Assembly: GCA_038257535.1 (NCBI GenBank)
Contig: JBBSJE010000076.1
Coordinates: 1-25,435 of the forward strand
From: JAGTJU01 sp038257535
GTDB lineage: Bacteria > Myxococcota_A > Polyangia > Fen-1088
Direction: 5' to 3'
Length of the DNA: 25,435 nucleotides
Shown here: positions 1-7,789 of the stretch, piece after piece
Position numbering within the stretch: position 1 is the stretch's first letter
Layout of the letters: each line of letters opens with the position of its first letter
Program-made: the position numbers and the translations under genes
The notes under the pieces: generated by a model
Seen by the model: only the letters and a program-made list of their open reading frames with translations
Told to the model about the DNA's origin: nothing
The model's database searches: none

Positions 1-1
1 G

Positions 2-1324
2 ATGCCGGCCTGGTCGATGGCCAAGGTGATGACGAGCCACTTGGCACCGGCGTTTTGTGGTGCGCTGACCTGCGTGCTGTTTTTAAACGCTGCACTGGTG
101 CTGGGGGTGCGGCGCAGGATCGCCAGCGCTTTTACGCTCATCTTGGGATTTTCGACCGCGATCTGGGTGTACGCGCGCAGCCCTTATTCTGAGATCGTTC
201 AGGCCGCGGCGCTCATGGGTTATGTGGGGGCATTGCTTTCGTTTTGGCGAGCGCCGCGAAAGTCGGCGGCGTTTCGGGTGGGGTTGTGGGCAGCACTTTT
301 GGTGAATTCCAAGGTGGTGTTTGTGTTGGCGTTACCTGGTGGGCTTTTGCTGTGCCTGTTTCGGTTGCGGCATTCGCTGCGGAGGTTTTTGGGGCTGGCG
401 TTATGGGCGGTGGTGCCGCTGATCGCTGGGGGCGTTGTGGTTCTGGCGCACAATAGGGCGCGAACGGGAACGGCCACGAGTACGGGATATGGAGTCGCGG
501 CTGAGTTCTTCTCACAACCACTTTGGGAAGGTGTTTGGGGCCTTTTGGCTTCACCTGGAAAATCTATTTTTCTATTCGCTCCGCCATTGCTCTTGGCGTT
601 GTGGGGGCTGCGAAGTACATCGAAGCGAAATCCGGAAGTGCTGTGGATCTTAGCTCTTTGCCTATTACCCGTATTTTACGTCTACGCCAAGTTCGAGGCA
701 TGGTCAGGAGATTGGGCCTGGGGCCCCCGGTACCTGATCCCAATGCTCCCGCCGTTGCTACTTCCCGCTTTGGTGTGGTTTTCAATGCTTCGATCGAGTC
801 GAAGAGTTTCTGCTGTCACGATTTCATTAGTCGCCTCATTATCGTTTTCGGGACTTTTCGTGCAGGTTTTGGGAAATGCCTTTTATTGGGACCACTTCAT
901 TCGTATTTCCCAAGATGCCCGCAACAATTGGTTGGGCAATCCAAACCGCAGTGCCTCCAAAGGCATGAAAAGGCCCAATAGCTGCGATCCCTGTTTCGAG
1001 GACTTCTATCCCCTGCAATGGCTTCCGCCCTTTTCGCAGATCCACGGCCATTGGTGGTTGCTGAAAAACAACATCCCCAGCCAAAAACCTTGGTATGAGG
1101 CGACCATGAACGCGCCCTGGAGCCGGTACACCACGGCCATGGTTCCCATTGAGCGTTCGTACATTCAAAGCCGAATCGATTGGTGGGTGCTGCAATTCTC
1201 GGGTCGCTTCAAGACCGCCACTGTGTTTCTAATTGTTATCAACTCCTTGGGCATCCTGGGCTGCGGCACCATCTGGTGGCTGTCGTGTCGCCGTCGGGCT
1301 TTGCCGCAAGCCGCGCGCACGTAG
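2..1324 (+). CDS. GT-C-like polytopic membrane protein, 5'-truncated by window edge
   Basis: At least 440 residues in an open frame that reaches the left edge, so the N-terminus is probably missing; the ATG at position 2 need not be the start. The visible part has about eight hydrophobic segments. It carries the sequence YARSPYSEIVQAAAL near the beginning, LLASPGKSIFLFAPPLLLAL near residue 185 and WAWGPRYLIPMLPPLLLP near residue 240. These resemble dolichyl-phosphate-type (GT-C) glycosyltransferases and related bacterial membrane proteins, which use polyprenyl-phosphate sugars at the periplasmic face. The catalytic acidic loop expected near the N-terminus lies outside the window, so activity cannot be judged. 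The DegT aminotransferase starts 60 bp downstream on the same strand, which suggests a shared transcript and a role in glycan assembly. The family call is fairly good; the exact reaction is unknown. Confidence 0.7.
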   Translation: MPAWSMAKVMTSHLAPAFCGALTCVLFLNAALVLGVRRRIASAFTLILGFSTAIWVYARSPYSEIVQAAALMGYVGALLSFWRAPRKSAAFRVGLWAALLVNSKVVFVLALPGGLLLCLFRLRHSLRRFLGLALWAVVPLIAGGVVVLAHNRARTGTATSTGYGVAAEFFSQPLWEGVWGLLASPGKSIFLFAPPLLLALWGLRSTSKRNPEVLWILALCLLPVFYVYAKFEAWSGDWAWGPRYLIPMLPPLLLPALVWFSMLRSSRRVSAVTISLVASLSFSGLFVQVLGNAFYWDHFIRISQDARNNWLGNPNRSASKGMKRPNSCDPCFEDFYPLQWLPPFSQIHGHWWLLKNNIPSQKPWYEATMNAPWSRYTTAMVPIERSYIQSRIDWWVLQFSGRFKTATVFLIVINSLGILGCGTIWWLSCRRRALPQAART

Positions 1325-1384
1325 TTCTACCTACATCCGCTTCGAGAGACGTGCCTGTATGTTCGTGATACAAAAGAAGAACAA

Positions 1385-2500
1385 ATGGGTGACGTCAAAC
1401 TGGTTGATCTCCATCGGCAGTATCTGGCGCTGAAGCCTGAGATCGACGCCGCCATGGCCAATGTGTTGGCCACCACCGCCTTTATCCGTGGGCCCGAGGT
1501 GCCAGCGTTCGAGAGCGCGTTCGCCGGGTTCTTAGGTGTGAAACATGTGATTGGCTGTGGCTCTGGCACAGACGCGCTTCAGATCGCGTACATGGCGCTT
1601 GGCATTGGGCCAGGCGATGAGGTAATCACCACGCCGTTTACTTTTGTTGCCACCGTTGAAGCGCTGGTGCTGTTGGGAGCCAAGCCCGTTTACGTAGACA
1701 TCGATGCTCACACCTACAATCTAGACGCGAACGCTGTAGCGAAAGCCATCACGCCCAAAACCAAGGCGATCGTCCCGGTGCATCTTTATGGTCATCCCGC
1801 CGACATGGACGCATTGGCCACTGTGGCTTGTGCGCACAACCTCCCCTTGATCGAGGACGCGGCGCAAGCCACGGGCGCGCGCATTGCCGGCCGCATGGTA
1901 GGCACCCTGGGTCTGCTGTCGTGCTTCAGCTTTTTTCCGGCCAAAAACCTGGGCTGCTTTGGCGATGGCGGTGCGGTGGCCACCAACGATGATCGCCTTG
2001 CCGATGCTTGCAGATTGATCGCCAATCATGGATCGAAGCAGCGGTACTTCCATGAAGTGGTGGGCATCAACAGCCGGTTAGACACGCTTCAAGCGGCCGT
2101 GTTGTTGGCCAAGCTGCCGCACCTTGAAAGCTTCAACGAGGGCCGCATCCGGGTGGCCACGCGATACAACGAAGCGTTGCGCGATCTGCCCTGGCTAACC
2201 CTGCCTCGGGTGGCGCCCAACGTGCGGCACGTTTACCAACAGTATTCTGTGCGCACCCAGCATCGGGACGCATTCGCCAAGCACTTGGAAGCCAACGACA
2301 TTCCCTACGCCATCCACTACCCTAGGCCCTTGCACCAGCAACCCGCCTTCGCGCAACTGGCGGCTGGCGCGCGGTTTCCAGTAGCGGAGAAGCTGGCAGA
2401 GGAAGTTCTGTCGCTACCCATGTTTCCCGAGATGACAGACAATGAGATCGAACTCGTGGTTGCGGCGGTGCGATCGTTTGCACCGCCGCTATCAATGTGA
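1385..2500 (+). CDS. DegT/DnrJ/EryC1/StrS family PLP-dependent sugar aminotransferase
   Basis: A full-length 371-residue member of the family that transfers an amino group from glutamate to keto-sugar nucleotides in the cytoplasm (WecE/WbpE/ArnB type). Visible family features are the N-terminal LVDLHRQYLALKPEI, the cofactor region GCGSGTDALQIAYMAL (about 58-73), IEDAAQATGA (about 156-165, with the Asp that contacts the PLP pyridine nitrogen) and FSFFPAKNLG, where Lys187 should form the internal aldimine. The C-terminal half has the usual YAIHYPRPLHQQPAF and VLSLPMFPEMTDNEI motifs. The start ATG follows an A/G-rich AAAAGAAG stretch. The gene ends one base before the convergent DedA-type gene. 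It probably makes an amino sugar for the glycan served by the surrounding glycosyltransferases; the substrate cannot be told from sequence alone. Confidence 0.93.
   Translation: MGDVKLVDLHRQYLALKPEIDAAMANVLATTAFIRGPEVPAFESAFAGFLGVKHVIGCGSGTDALQIAYMALGIGPGDEVITTPFTFVATVEALVLLGAKPVYVDIDAHTYNLDANAVAKAITPKTKAIVPVHLYGHPADMDALATVACAHNLPLIEDAAQATGARIAGRMVGTLGLLSCFSFFPAKNLGCFGDGGAVATNDDRLADACRLIANHGSKQRYFHEVVGINSRLDTLQAAVLLAKLPHLESFNEGRIRVATRYNEALRDLPWLTLPRVAPNVRHVYQQYSVRTQHRDAFAKHLEANDIPYAIHYPRPLHQQPAFAQLAAGARFPVAEKLAEEVLSLPMFPEMTDNEIELVVAAVRSFAPPLSM
2462..2489. repeat. Perfect 10-bp inverted repeat (hairpin) at the end of the aminotransferase gene
   Basis: GCGGCGGTGC (2462-2471) and GCACCGCCGC (2480-2489) pair perfectly around an 8-base loop. 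The hairpin lies inside the last codons of the DegT gene, just before two convergent genes that end one base apart. There is no T run on either side, so it is not a classical intrinsic terminator. It could still pause polymerase or protect both 3' ends; that role is inference. Confidence 0.6.
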
Positions 2501-2501
2501 C

Positions 2502-3152
2502 CTATCGCAGATACTTCATCGCCACAAAACCGCCCACCAGCAGCACGCCAAAGGCGATGGCGAGCTTCTCAAAGTGCTTGTCGATGTGGGGGCGAATTTT
2601 AGGTCCAAAGAAATACAGCAAGCCCGCCACGAGGAAGAAGCGGCCGCCGCGGCCAACGAGCGAACCCGCCATAAAGGACAGGAAGTTGAGCTTGAACACG
2701 CCGGCCGAGATTGTGATGAGCTTGTAAGGAATCGGCGTGAATGCGGCAAGAAACACGAGCATCACACCCCATTCTTCATAGCGCCCCGCCATGGTTTCGA
2801 ATGCGGCTGGCGTAAGGCCGGGAATCTTAAAGAAGATGCCTTGTGTGGCTTCCCACAAACCCCACCCAATGCCGTACCCTGCGGCGCCGCCCAAAACGGA
2901 ACCGGCCAAACAGATGCTGGCAAATCGCCACGCTTCCCGATGGCTGCCCAGCACCAGCGCGATCAGCAGAACGTCGGGGGGAACGGGAAAGAAACTCGAT
3001 TCCGCAAAGGCGATCAGGAACAGCGCCTTGCTGGCGTGCTTCGACTCGGACCAAGCCAGCACCCAGTTGTAAAGCCGACGATGCAACGGTGGCTTTTTCA
3101 CCGGCGTGGCTGCGGGTTGTTCTTCAGTGGAAACGGAAGATGCGTCAGACAT
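2502..3152 (-). CDS. DedA/VTT-domain (YqaA-like) inner-membrane protein
   Basis: A 216-residue protein with a short polar N-terminus followed by several membrane segments. It has the VTT/SNARE-associated Golgi family hallmarks: an N-terminal ESSFFPVPPDVLLIAL stretch (about 51-66) and the motif FTPIPYKLITISAGVFKLN (about 138-156) containing the re-entrant-loop Pro residues. DedA-type proteins act in the inner membrane in lipid-carrier or phospholipid translocation and membrane homeostasis. The length and order fit the short YqaA branch. It begins 36 bp after argH on the same strand and probably shares its transcript. Its start has only a weak GGAA-type ribosome binding site. Transport of undecaprenyl phosphate is known for some DedA proteins, which would fit a glycan region, but this is not shown here. 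Confidence 0.88.
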   Translation of the reverse strand: MSDASSVSTEEQPAATPVKKPPLHRRLYNWVLAWSESKHASKALFLIAFAESSFFPVPPDVLLIALVLGSHREAWRFASICLAGSVLGGAAGYGIGWGLWEATQGIFFKIPGLTPAAFETMAGRYEEWGVMLVFLAAFTPIPYKLITISAGVFKLNFLSFMAGSLVGRGGRFFLVAGLLYFFGPKIRPHIDKHFEKLAIAFGVLLVGGFVAMKYLR

Positions 3153-3188
3153 GAAATTCCATTCGTAAGTGAACGCGCAAATCGGTGT

Positions 3189-4622
3189 TTAAATCGTATA
3201 GCCGAGCGACTGCAGCTCTTGCTCCAACCTCTGCACTTCACCTAACACACGACTAGGCGCGGGCCCACCCGGAAGCGTACGCGCGGCCACTGCCTGTGCG
3301 GGATCCAAGGAACGCAGGGTGGCTGGGGTGAGTTCGGGCGCAATGGCTGAAAGTTCGGAGGCGGGCACGTCACGTAACGGAACCCCTTTGGCCTCGGCGT
3401 GGCGCACAAACGCACCCACGATTTCATGCGCCCGACGAAACGGCACGCCCGCTTCGCGCACCAAGCATTCAGCCAGGTCGGTGGCTCCCAAGGCTGGATC
3501 TTGCGCGGCGATGGCCATCTTCGCCGTATGAAACGTAAGGTCTTCGATCAATTGCGGGGTGACGGCCAACACCAGCTGCGCGGTTTCGAGCGCGTCGTAA
3601 AGTGGCTCCTGCGCTTCTTGCAAGTCTTTGTTGTACGCCAGCGTGATGCCTTTGGAGATAGTGAGCAAGGCGACCAAATCGCCAATCACGCGGGCCGGCT
3701 TGGCGCGCAGAAGCTCGGCGATGTCGGGATTGCGTTTCTGCGGCATCAGCGAACTGCCGGAGCAATGCCCCTCACCCAATTGCACGAAGCCAAATTCGGT
3801 GGTGGACCACAACACCAGCTCTTCACCCAACCGCGAAAAATGCACCAGCATCAAGGCGCAGGCAAACGCAGCTTCCGCGGCAAAATCGCGATCGGAAACC
3901 GTATCCAGGCTGTTGTGTGTGGGGCCATTAGTAAACCCCAGCGTGGCCGCCGTGGCGTTGCGATCAATGGCCAAGCTGGACCCAGCCAAAGCGCCCGCGC
4001 CCAATGGACACTCTTGCGCCCGCTTGGCGGCGTCGAGCAAACGGCCCCGATCGCGGCCCAACATCTCAGCGTAGGCCATAAGATGATGGCCCAGCGTCAC
4101 CGCTTGTGCGCGCTGCAGGTGCGTGTACCCCGGCATCAAATCATGCGCGTGCGTACGGGCTTTGCGAACCAGTGCCAAGCGCGTGCGATCGAGATCCACC
4201 AGCAAGCTGGCGATGGTGCGCAAGGTGTATAGCTTTAGATCGGTTGAGACCTGATCGTTGCGGCTGCGGGCGGTGTGCAAACGGCGCGCAGGCTCGCCCA
4301 CAATGTCCGTGAGCCGTTTTTCAAGATTCATATGCACGTCTTCCAGTGCGGGATCTAGCTTCACCTCGCCGCGCTCGATTTCGCCGGCGGCCTGCTCAAG
4401 ACCTTGCGCGATCGAGGTGGCGTCGGCTTCCGAAATGAGCCCCACCTGTGCCAGCATGCGGGCATGCGCTTGGCTGCCGCGCACGTCGTCCCACAGCAGG
4501 CGGCGGTCGAAATCGACGCTGGCGTTCAAGGCGGCGGCGGCCGGGTCCATGGCCCTAGTAAATCGCGCACCGCGTCCTCCAGCTGAACCGGCAGGGGCCG
4601 CGGGTGTTTGTGGTTGCTTCAT
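3189..4622 (-). CDS. argH: Argininosuccinate lyase
   Basis: This enzyme splits argininosuccinate into arginine and fumarate, the last step of arginine synthesis, in the cytoplasm. The 477-residue product fits the family (about 460) with a small N-terminal extension. Visible features are GARFTRAMDPAAAALNASVDFD near 18-39, HTARSRNDQVSTD (about 116-128), GYTHLQRAQ with the catalytic-base His region (about 165-173), the superfamily signature GSSLMPQKRNPD (289-300) and AYNKDLQEAQEPLYDA. The usual QEDKEP here reads QEAQEP, a mild departure. The ATG at 4622 has no clear ribosome binding site. An internal Met at 4550 would remove part of the conserved N-terminus, so the upstream start is preferred. 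A DedA-type gene follows 36 bp downstream. No other arginine genes are in view. Confidence 0.95.
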   Translation of the reverse strand: MKQPQTPAAPAGSAGGRGARFTRAMDPAAAALNASVDFDRRLLWDDVRGSQAHARMLAQVGLISEADATSIAQGLEQAAGEIERGEVKLDPALEDVHMNLEKRLTDIVGEPARRLHTARSRNDQVSTDLKLYTLRTIASLLVDLDRTRLALVRKARTHAHDLMPGYTHLQRAQAVTLGHHLMAYAEMLGRDRGRLLDAAKRAQECPLGAGALAGSSLAIDRNATAATLGFTNGPTHNSLDTVSDRDFAAEAAFACALMLVHFSRLGEELVLWSTTEFGFVQLGEGHCSGSSLMPQKRNPDIAELLRAKPARVIGDLVALLTISKGITLAYNKDLQEAQEPLYDALETAQLVLAVTPQLIEDLTFHTAKMAIAAQDPALGATDLAECLVREAGVPFRRAHEIVGAFVRHAEAKGVPLRDVPASELSAIAPELTPATLRSLDPAQAVAARTLPGGPAPSRVLGEVQRLEQELQSLGYTI

Positions 4623-4845
4623 GCGGGGCGCAGACTAGCCGATCGGCCGCCTGGGGGCGACCTGTGACGGAGTTCGTATGGCCCGGCGTCTTGAACAAAT
4701 CGCCTAGGGCGCGCGTCCAGTTGATGTGAATGGGCCAATTTGCCTCAACGGGTTGGCTTGTTTGCGGAATTTTGGCTAGAAATACATAGGCCTGTTGGTT
4801 TCCCGTGTAACCCTGGCAGTTCTCAAAAACACTTCGGAGGAATCG

Positions 4846-5148
4846 ATGTTGAAGACGGTACTCGGCACCCTTTTGGCAGGCTCGTTGGCGGTTGCGTTGG
4901 CATCCCCGGTTTTCGCTGACGACAATGACTGTACGATCGCCAAAGATCCTTCTACCGTGGCTGGCAAAGCCTGTAAGGAAGGCGGCATTAAAGCGGCCAA
5001 GAAGCTTATGAAGGATCAGACCAAACAAGCCAAGAAAAAGGGCATGAAGGTCGACTGCGACACCTGTCATAAGGACGAAACGAAGTGGACCTTGACCGAC
5101 GAGGCCAAGAAGCGCTACGAGGAACTGGCGAAGCTGATAGCTAGCTAG
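4846..5148 (+). CDS. Small secreted monoheme c-type cytochrome-like protein
   Basis: A 100-residue protein. Residues 1-24 (MLKTVLGTLLAGSLAVALASPVFA) form a Sec signal peptide with a plausible cleavage after Ala24. The mature part holds Cys29 and Cys43, a Lys-rich amphipathic stretch (about 44-69) and a single heme-binding CDTCH at 71-75. I chose the ATG at 4846 because a strong CGGAGGA site lies a few bases upstream and the signal peptide starts there; an upstream in-frame start at 4795 would spoil it. Proteins of this size with one CxxCH and two further Cys occur in myxobacteria. The role is probably periplasmic electron transfer or redox sensing, but the partner is unknown. A candidate promoter (TTGGCT at 4753, TAGAAA at 4777, 18-bp spacer) lies upstream. 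A clear terminator follows, so this looks like a single-gene unit. Confidence 0.82.
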   Translation: MLKTVLGTLLAGSLAVALASPVFADDNDCTIAKDPSTVAGKACKEGGIKAAKKLMKDQTKQAKKKGMKVDCDTCHKDETKWTLTDEAKKRYEELAKLIAS

Positions 5149-5168
5149 CGCCACGGGGCGGCAGGATC

Positions 5169-5202
5169 GGGGCGCTGAACTTCAGGTTTTGCGCCCCTTT
5201 TT
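5169..5202 (+). terminator. Rho-independent terminator of the monoheme protein gene
   Basis: GGGGCGC (5169-5175) pairs with GCGCCCC (5191-5197), followed directly by TTTTT (5198-5202). It lies 20 bases after the stop codon of the small cytochrome-like gene. Confidence 0.85.
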
Positions 5203-5331
5203 GCGTCTGCTGGGTTTCAGCGGCGTTAATTTTGTATCCGCCTGAATCAGGACCTGGCCTAGCCCCCAACCCTCGGTTACCATTGAATTAGAGCCGCAAT
5301 CGACTGGTGGAACAAGGAGGACGTCACAAGC

Positions 5332-5873
5332 ATGGGTAAACAAAACTACGCATTGAAGAACGATTCTTTCACTCTCCGCAATCCATCCCGGTGTGGACTA
5401 AGGAAGTCCGCCCGGTCCTAGCGTCTCAACTCCAAAAGAGTCTCAACGCCCGCGAGTTTTTGGGCTTAACCGGTAAGGCGGTGCACTCGCCCCCGCCCCC
5501 AATCTTTGGCGCCGCAATTCCGCAGCGCTTCAGACCAGTCTAGTAGCGGCAACGGCGTCGGTGAGCGTGGCTCCCGGCGCCGTGTTTTTTATGGGGGGCC
5601 GTTGGTAGCTGCGGCAAGGGCGCAAGTTGGCCCTGTTGCCAAAAGTTTATCGAATCGAAGTTGCCGTCTGGCATGTGGGCCCGTCACCGGCTGAAGGACT
5701 TGGCTTACGTGCAGGAGTTGATCCGCGTGCTGGGGTCGTCCGAGGCGTTGGCGGACGGGATGGATCCGTATGTGCGGCAGAAGCACTTCGAGCTTTGGCA
5801 GGGGATGCAGGGGTGGGGGAGGCGTAGGGGGCTTCTTCTATCCCTGATCCGACTCGACACTAAAGGCGTTTGA
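5332..5873 (+). pseudogene. Degraded gene, probably a nucleotidyltransferase-like protein
   Basis: A strong AAGGAGG (5314-5320) precedes ATG at 5332, but that frame stops after 29 codons (TAG 5419-5421). Coding-like sequence goes on in another frame: PVWTKEVRPVLASQLQKSLN and REFLGLTGKAV (from 5388), ending at TAG TAG (5541-5546) with a further TGA at 5562. The original frame resumes near 5630-5873 with LPSGMWARHRLKDLAYVQEL, then a DPYVRQKHFELW stretch. That last piece resembles the C-terminal tail (KDLADVQELI ... LDPYVR ... ELW) of nucleotidyltransferase-like proteins often met in myxobacteria and in toxin-antitoxin-like contexts. At least two frame changes and three stops argue for a dead gene. 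The remnant character is clear; the family assignment is tentative and comes from memory of the motif. Confidence 0.45.
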
Positions 5874-6276
5874 AAACACGTCGTCGCAGAGCCGAGTCAA
5901 ACCAGAAAACGTGAATGTCCCCACGGTTAGCGGCCCACGTCAAAGAGGTGTTTATCCATGAGTATCCGGGCAACACGGTGACTAGCGGCGACCATTCTTT
6001 TCCCTCCGCACGGAAGCTCGCCGTAACGTTTGTATCAAAATGTATCAGCACGCTGTCAGGCACCGGTGCAATTCCTGGGACGATCGCCCAGAGCGTTCTG
6101 GAATAGCCCCTGTTGCTTCCCGGGACCGGGATCAACGAGGGCGGAGACCAACCTTTGTCTTTTGAAAATTTCGATAGGTAGGCACCGTCAGAGCCATTGT
6201 CCAACCCGAGCACGATGCTAATCCCATTGGAAACGAGCTTGAATCTTTGTCTGGTAAAGCGAACGGGGAGTGTCAT
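5860..6276 (-). pseudogene. C-terminal fragment of a beta-rich, probably secreted protein, inverted next to Cys-rich gene
   Basis: An open minus-strand frame of up to 138 codons reads like real protein: regularly spaced Trp, Gly and Asp, with stretches such as KDKGWSPPSLIPVPG, EGKEWSPLVTVLPGYSWIN and RGDIHVFWFDS that recall beta-propeller (BNR-like) blades. The first 10-20 codons overlap plus-strand sequence that clearly codes for the Cys-rich protein, so the genuine fragment probably begins near 6230. Its stop (5860-5862) overlaps the 3' end of the plus-strand nucleotidyltransferase-like remnant. No upstream minus-strand continuation is visible. It is best read as a gene fragment left by a rearrangement. 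A short functional gene is possible, but there is no signal peptide and no ribosome binding site. Confidence 0.4.
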
Positions 6277-7666
6277 TCCTTACCCACGGGCGCCAGAGAC
6301 ACTCAGTGCGCTCAAGAAGTGGCGACGACCTGTGGCAGCACAGGATTCTGTGACGCTGCCGGCCAATGCGCAAAGCACCCTGATGGAACTCCTTGATCAG
6401 AGGCCACGTGCAGTGGCGATGGGCTGAAGGTGGTTCAGCAACGCACTTGCAACGGGCAGGGGAGCTGCCGTGCAGCCACCGAAACCGGCTGTGGCCCATG
6501 GCGCTGTAGTGGAAACCAATGCCTCAACAAATGCTGTGCAGGTCAGTGTGAATCCTGTTTGGCCTCGAAAACAGGTGTTGTCGAAGGCCAATGCGCACCG
6601 GTCAAGACTGGGCTTGACCCAAAAGCGCCGGGCCTCTGCGCGGCTGCAGCGTTGTGTGGACAGACTGGGAAGTGCAATGGAAGTGGGGGGTGCCAGATTG
6701 CAGCGGCAGGCACTCAGTGTGCGCAAGGGATGTGCGTCGGCAATACGTTCGTGGCTGCTTCATCGTGCAGCGGAAGCAATGCCTCCTGCCCTGCTGGAAC
6801 ACAGACAGATTGTGGCAATTTTAAGTGCACAACTTCTGGGTGTAAATCGATTTGCTCTGATCCGGCGACGGATTGTTCTAAGCCCTATCACGAATGCCGC
6901 ACTGGCAAGTGCGAAGTTCAGGGCATCGACAGCGTGTTTAAACAGGGAAGGGGGGAGGACGAGGGCGTTCTGGTGGTGTCGAGGGGGACCAACTATTACC
7001 ACTATTCGATTACATCTAAGACGTGGAGCAAGACGGTATGGGTGGCCAACACTCCGAACTACTATCTGCCACTGGATTGCTCCTACTACGCGATACCGCC
7101 CGGACTTGCCTTTGCCATTCAATACTATGTGAAGGGGGACACAAGTGTCGTACGCCTATGAGAAACCCACTGTAGAGTGGTACCGGCAAGACATGAGAAC
7201 CTTCTTGTATCCAGACGGACGGAAGGTGTGGGAGGTCCCAAATGCTCCCTTCGAAGGCACCACAGCACCCCTTAGCGCTTGCTACCTGGTCGACAGCAAT
7301 ACCTTGGTTGTCTGGCGCGGAACAACAGCCTACTGGATCAACAACAGCCCTGGCAATTCCGATGCCTGGACAAAAATCGCCAATCTTCCAGACGTAAGTC
7401 CCAATTACTGGAAGTCGGTCAACTCGCCCTTCGATAACGACTCGCGTCCGTTCGATGATGGGTACTGGAATCCAATTGTAAGCAACGGATCGCCCTACAG
7501 GTTTACTGCATTTCGCGGCGAGTTCTTTTACTACCTCGCAAATGCAGCCTCCACAACCGAGGTGAAGGTTTGGAGAAAGGGAAGCATGGTGAAGGAGAAG
7601 GTCCCGTATTCAGCAACACATGAGATAGACTTCACCGCACCCAACGGGCCATATCACGCGCCTTAA
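6178..7666 (+). pseudogene. Cys-rich repeat secreted protein, broken by a stop and a frameshift
   Basis: The plus frame is open from 6178 (after TAG 6175-6177). It codes for Cys-rich units of the myxobacterial kind: GKANGECHSLPTG, TTCGSTGFCDAAGQCAKHPDGTP, then an in-frame TGA (6394-6396) exactly where a Cys is expected, then SEATCSGDG and CNGQGSCRAATETGCGPWRC. A second unit follows with CCAGQCESCLAS and CNGSGGCQIAAAGTQCAQG. After the Cys-rich part comes a Tyr/Trp-rich beta-type domain. At the GGGGG run 7134-7138 the frame closes at 7161, but a one-base shift restores it, giving KGTQVSYAYEKPTVEWYR and about 170 more residues to the stop at 7666. The N-terminus and export signal are missing. 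Two independent lesions plus the truncation indicate a pseudogene, unless either lesion is a sequencing error. Such proteins are usually exported or surface-attached; the function is unknown. Confidence 0.65.
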
Positions 7667-7789
7667 GAAGAAGTGAAGACGGGAGGCTCAAACCCACTTT
7701 GGTGACCCATGCCGGCATCCGTAGTTGCACTCAAGATCGGCAGCAAGGTTGCGGCGGAATGTTACAACTGTTCTGTTACCCACGCCCCA

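Noticed and set aside
2442..3245. Plus-strand open frame (267 codons) over the DedA-type gene
   Set aside because: Antisense to a recognisable membrane protein; its translation is Gln/Arg/His-rich without domain features.
3399..4232. Long plus-strand open frame (277 codons) inside argH
   Set aside because: It is fully antisense to a clearly conserved enzyme, with a Gln/Arg/His-rich composition typical of mirror frames in GC-rich DNA.
4555..5154. Minus-strand open frame of 199 codons over the monoheme protein gene
   Set aside because: It covers the argH start and the whole signal-peptide/CxxCH gene, which has a strong ribosome binding site and terminator on the other strand.
6394..6417. Selenocysteine insertion at the in-frame TGA
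   Set aside because: The hairpin is too close to the TGA and the gene has a second lesion and no N-terminus, so a plain nonsense mutation is far more likely. Kept only as a checkable observation.
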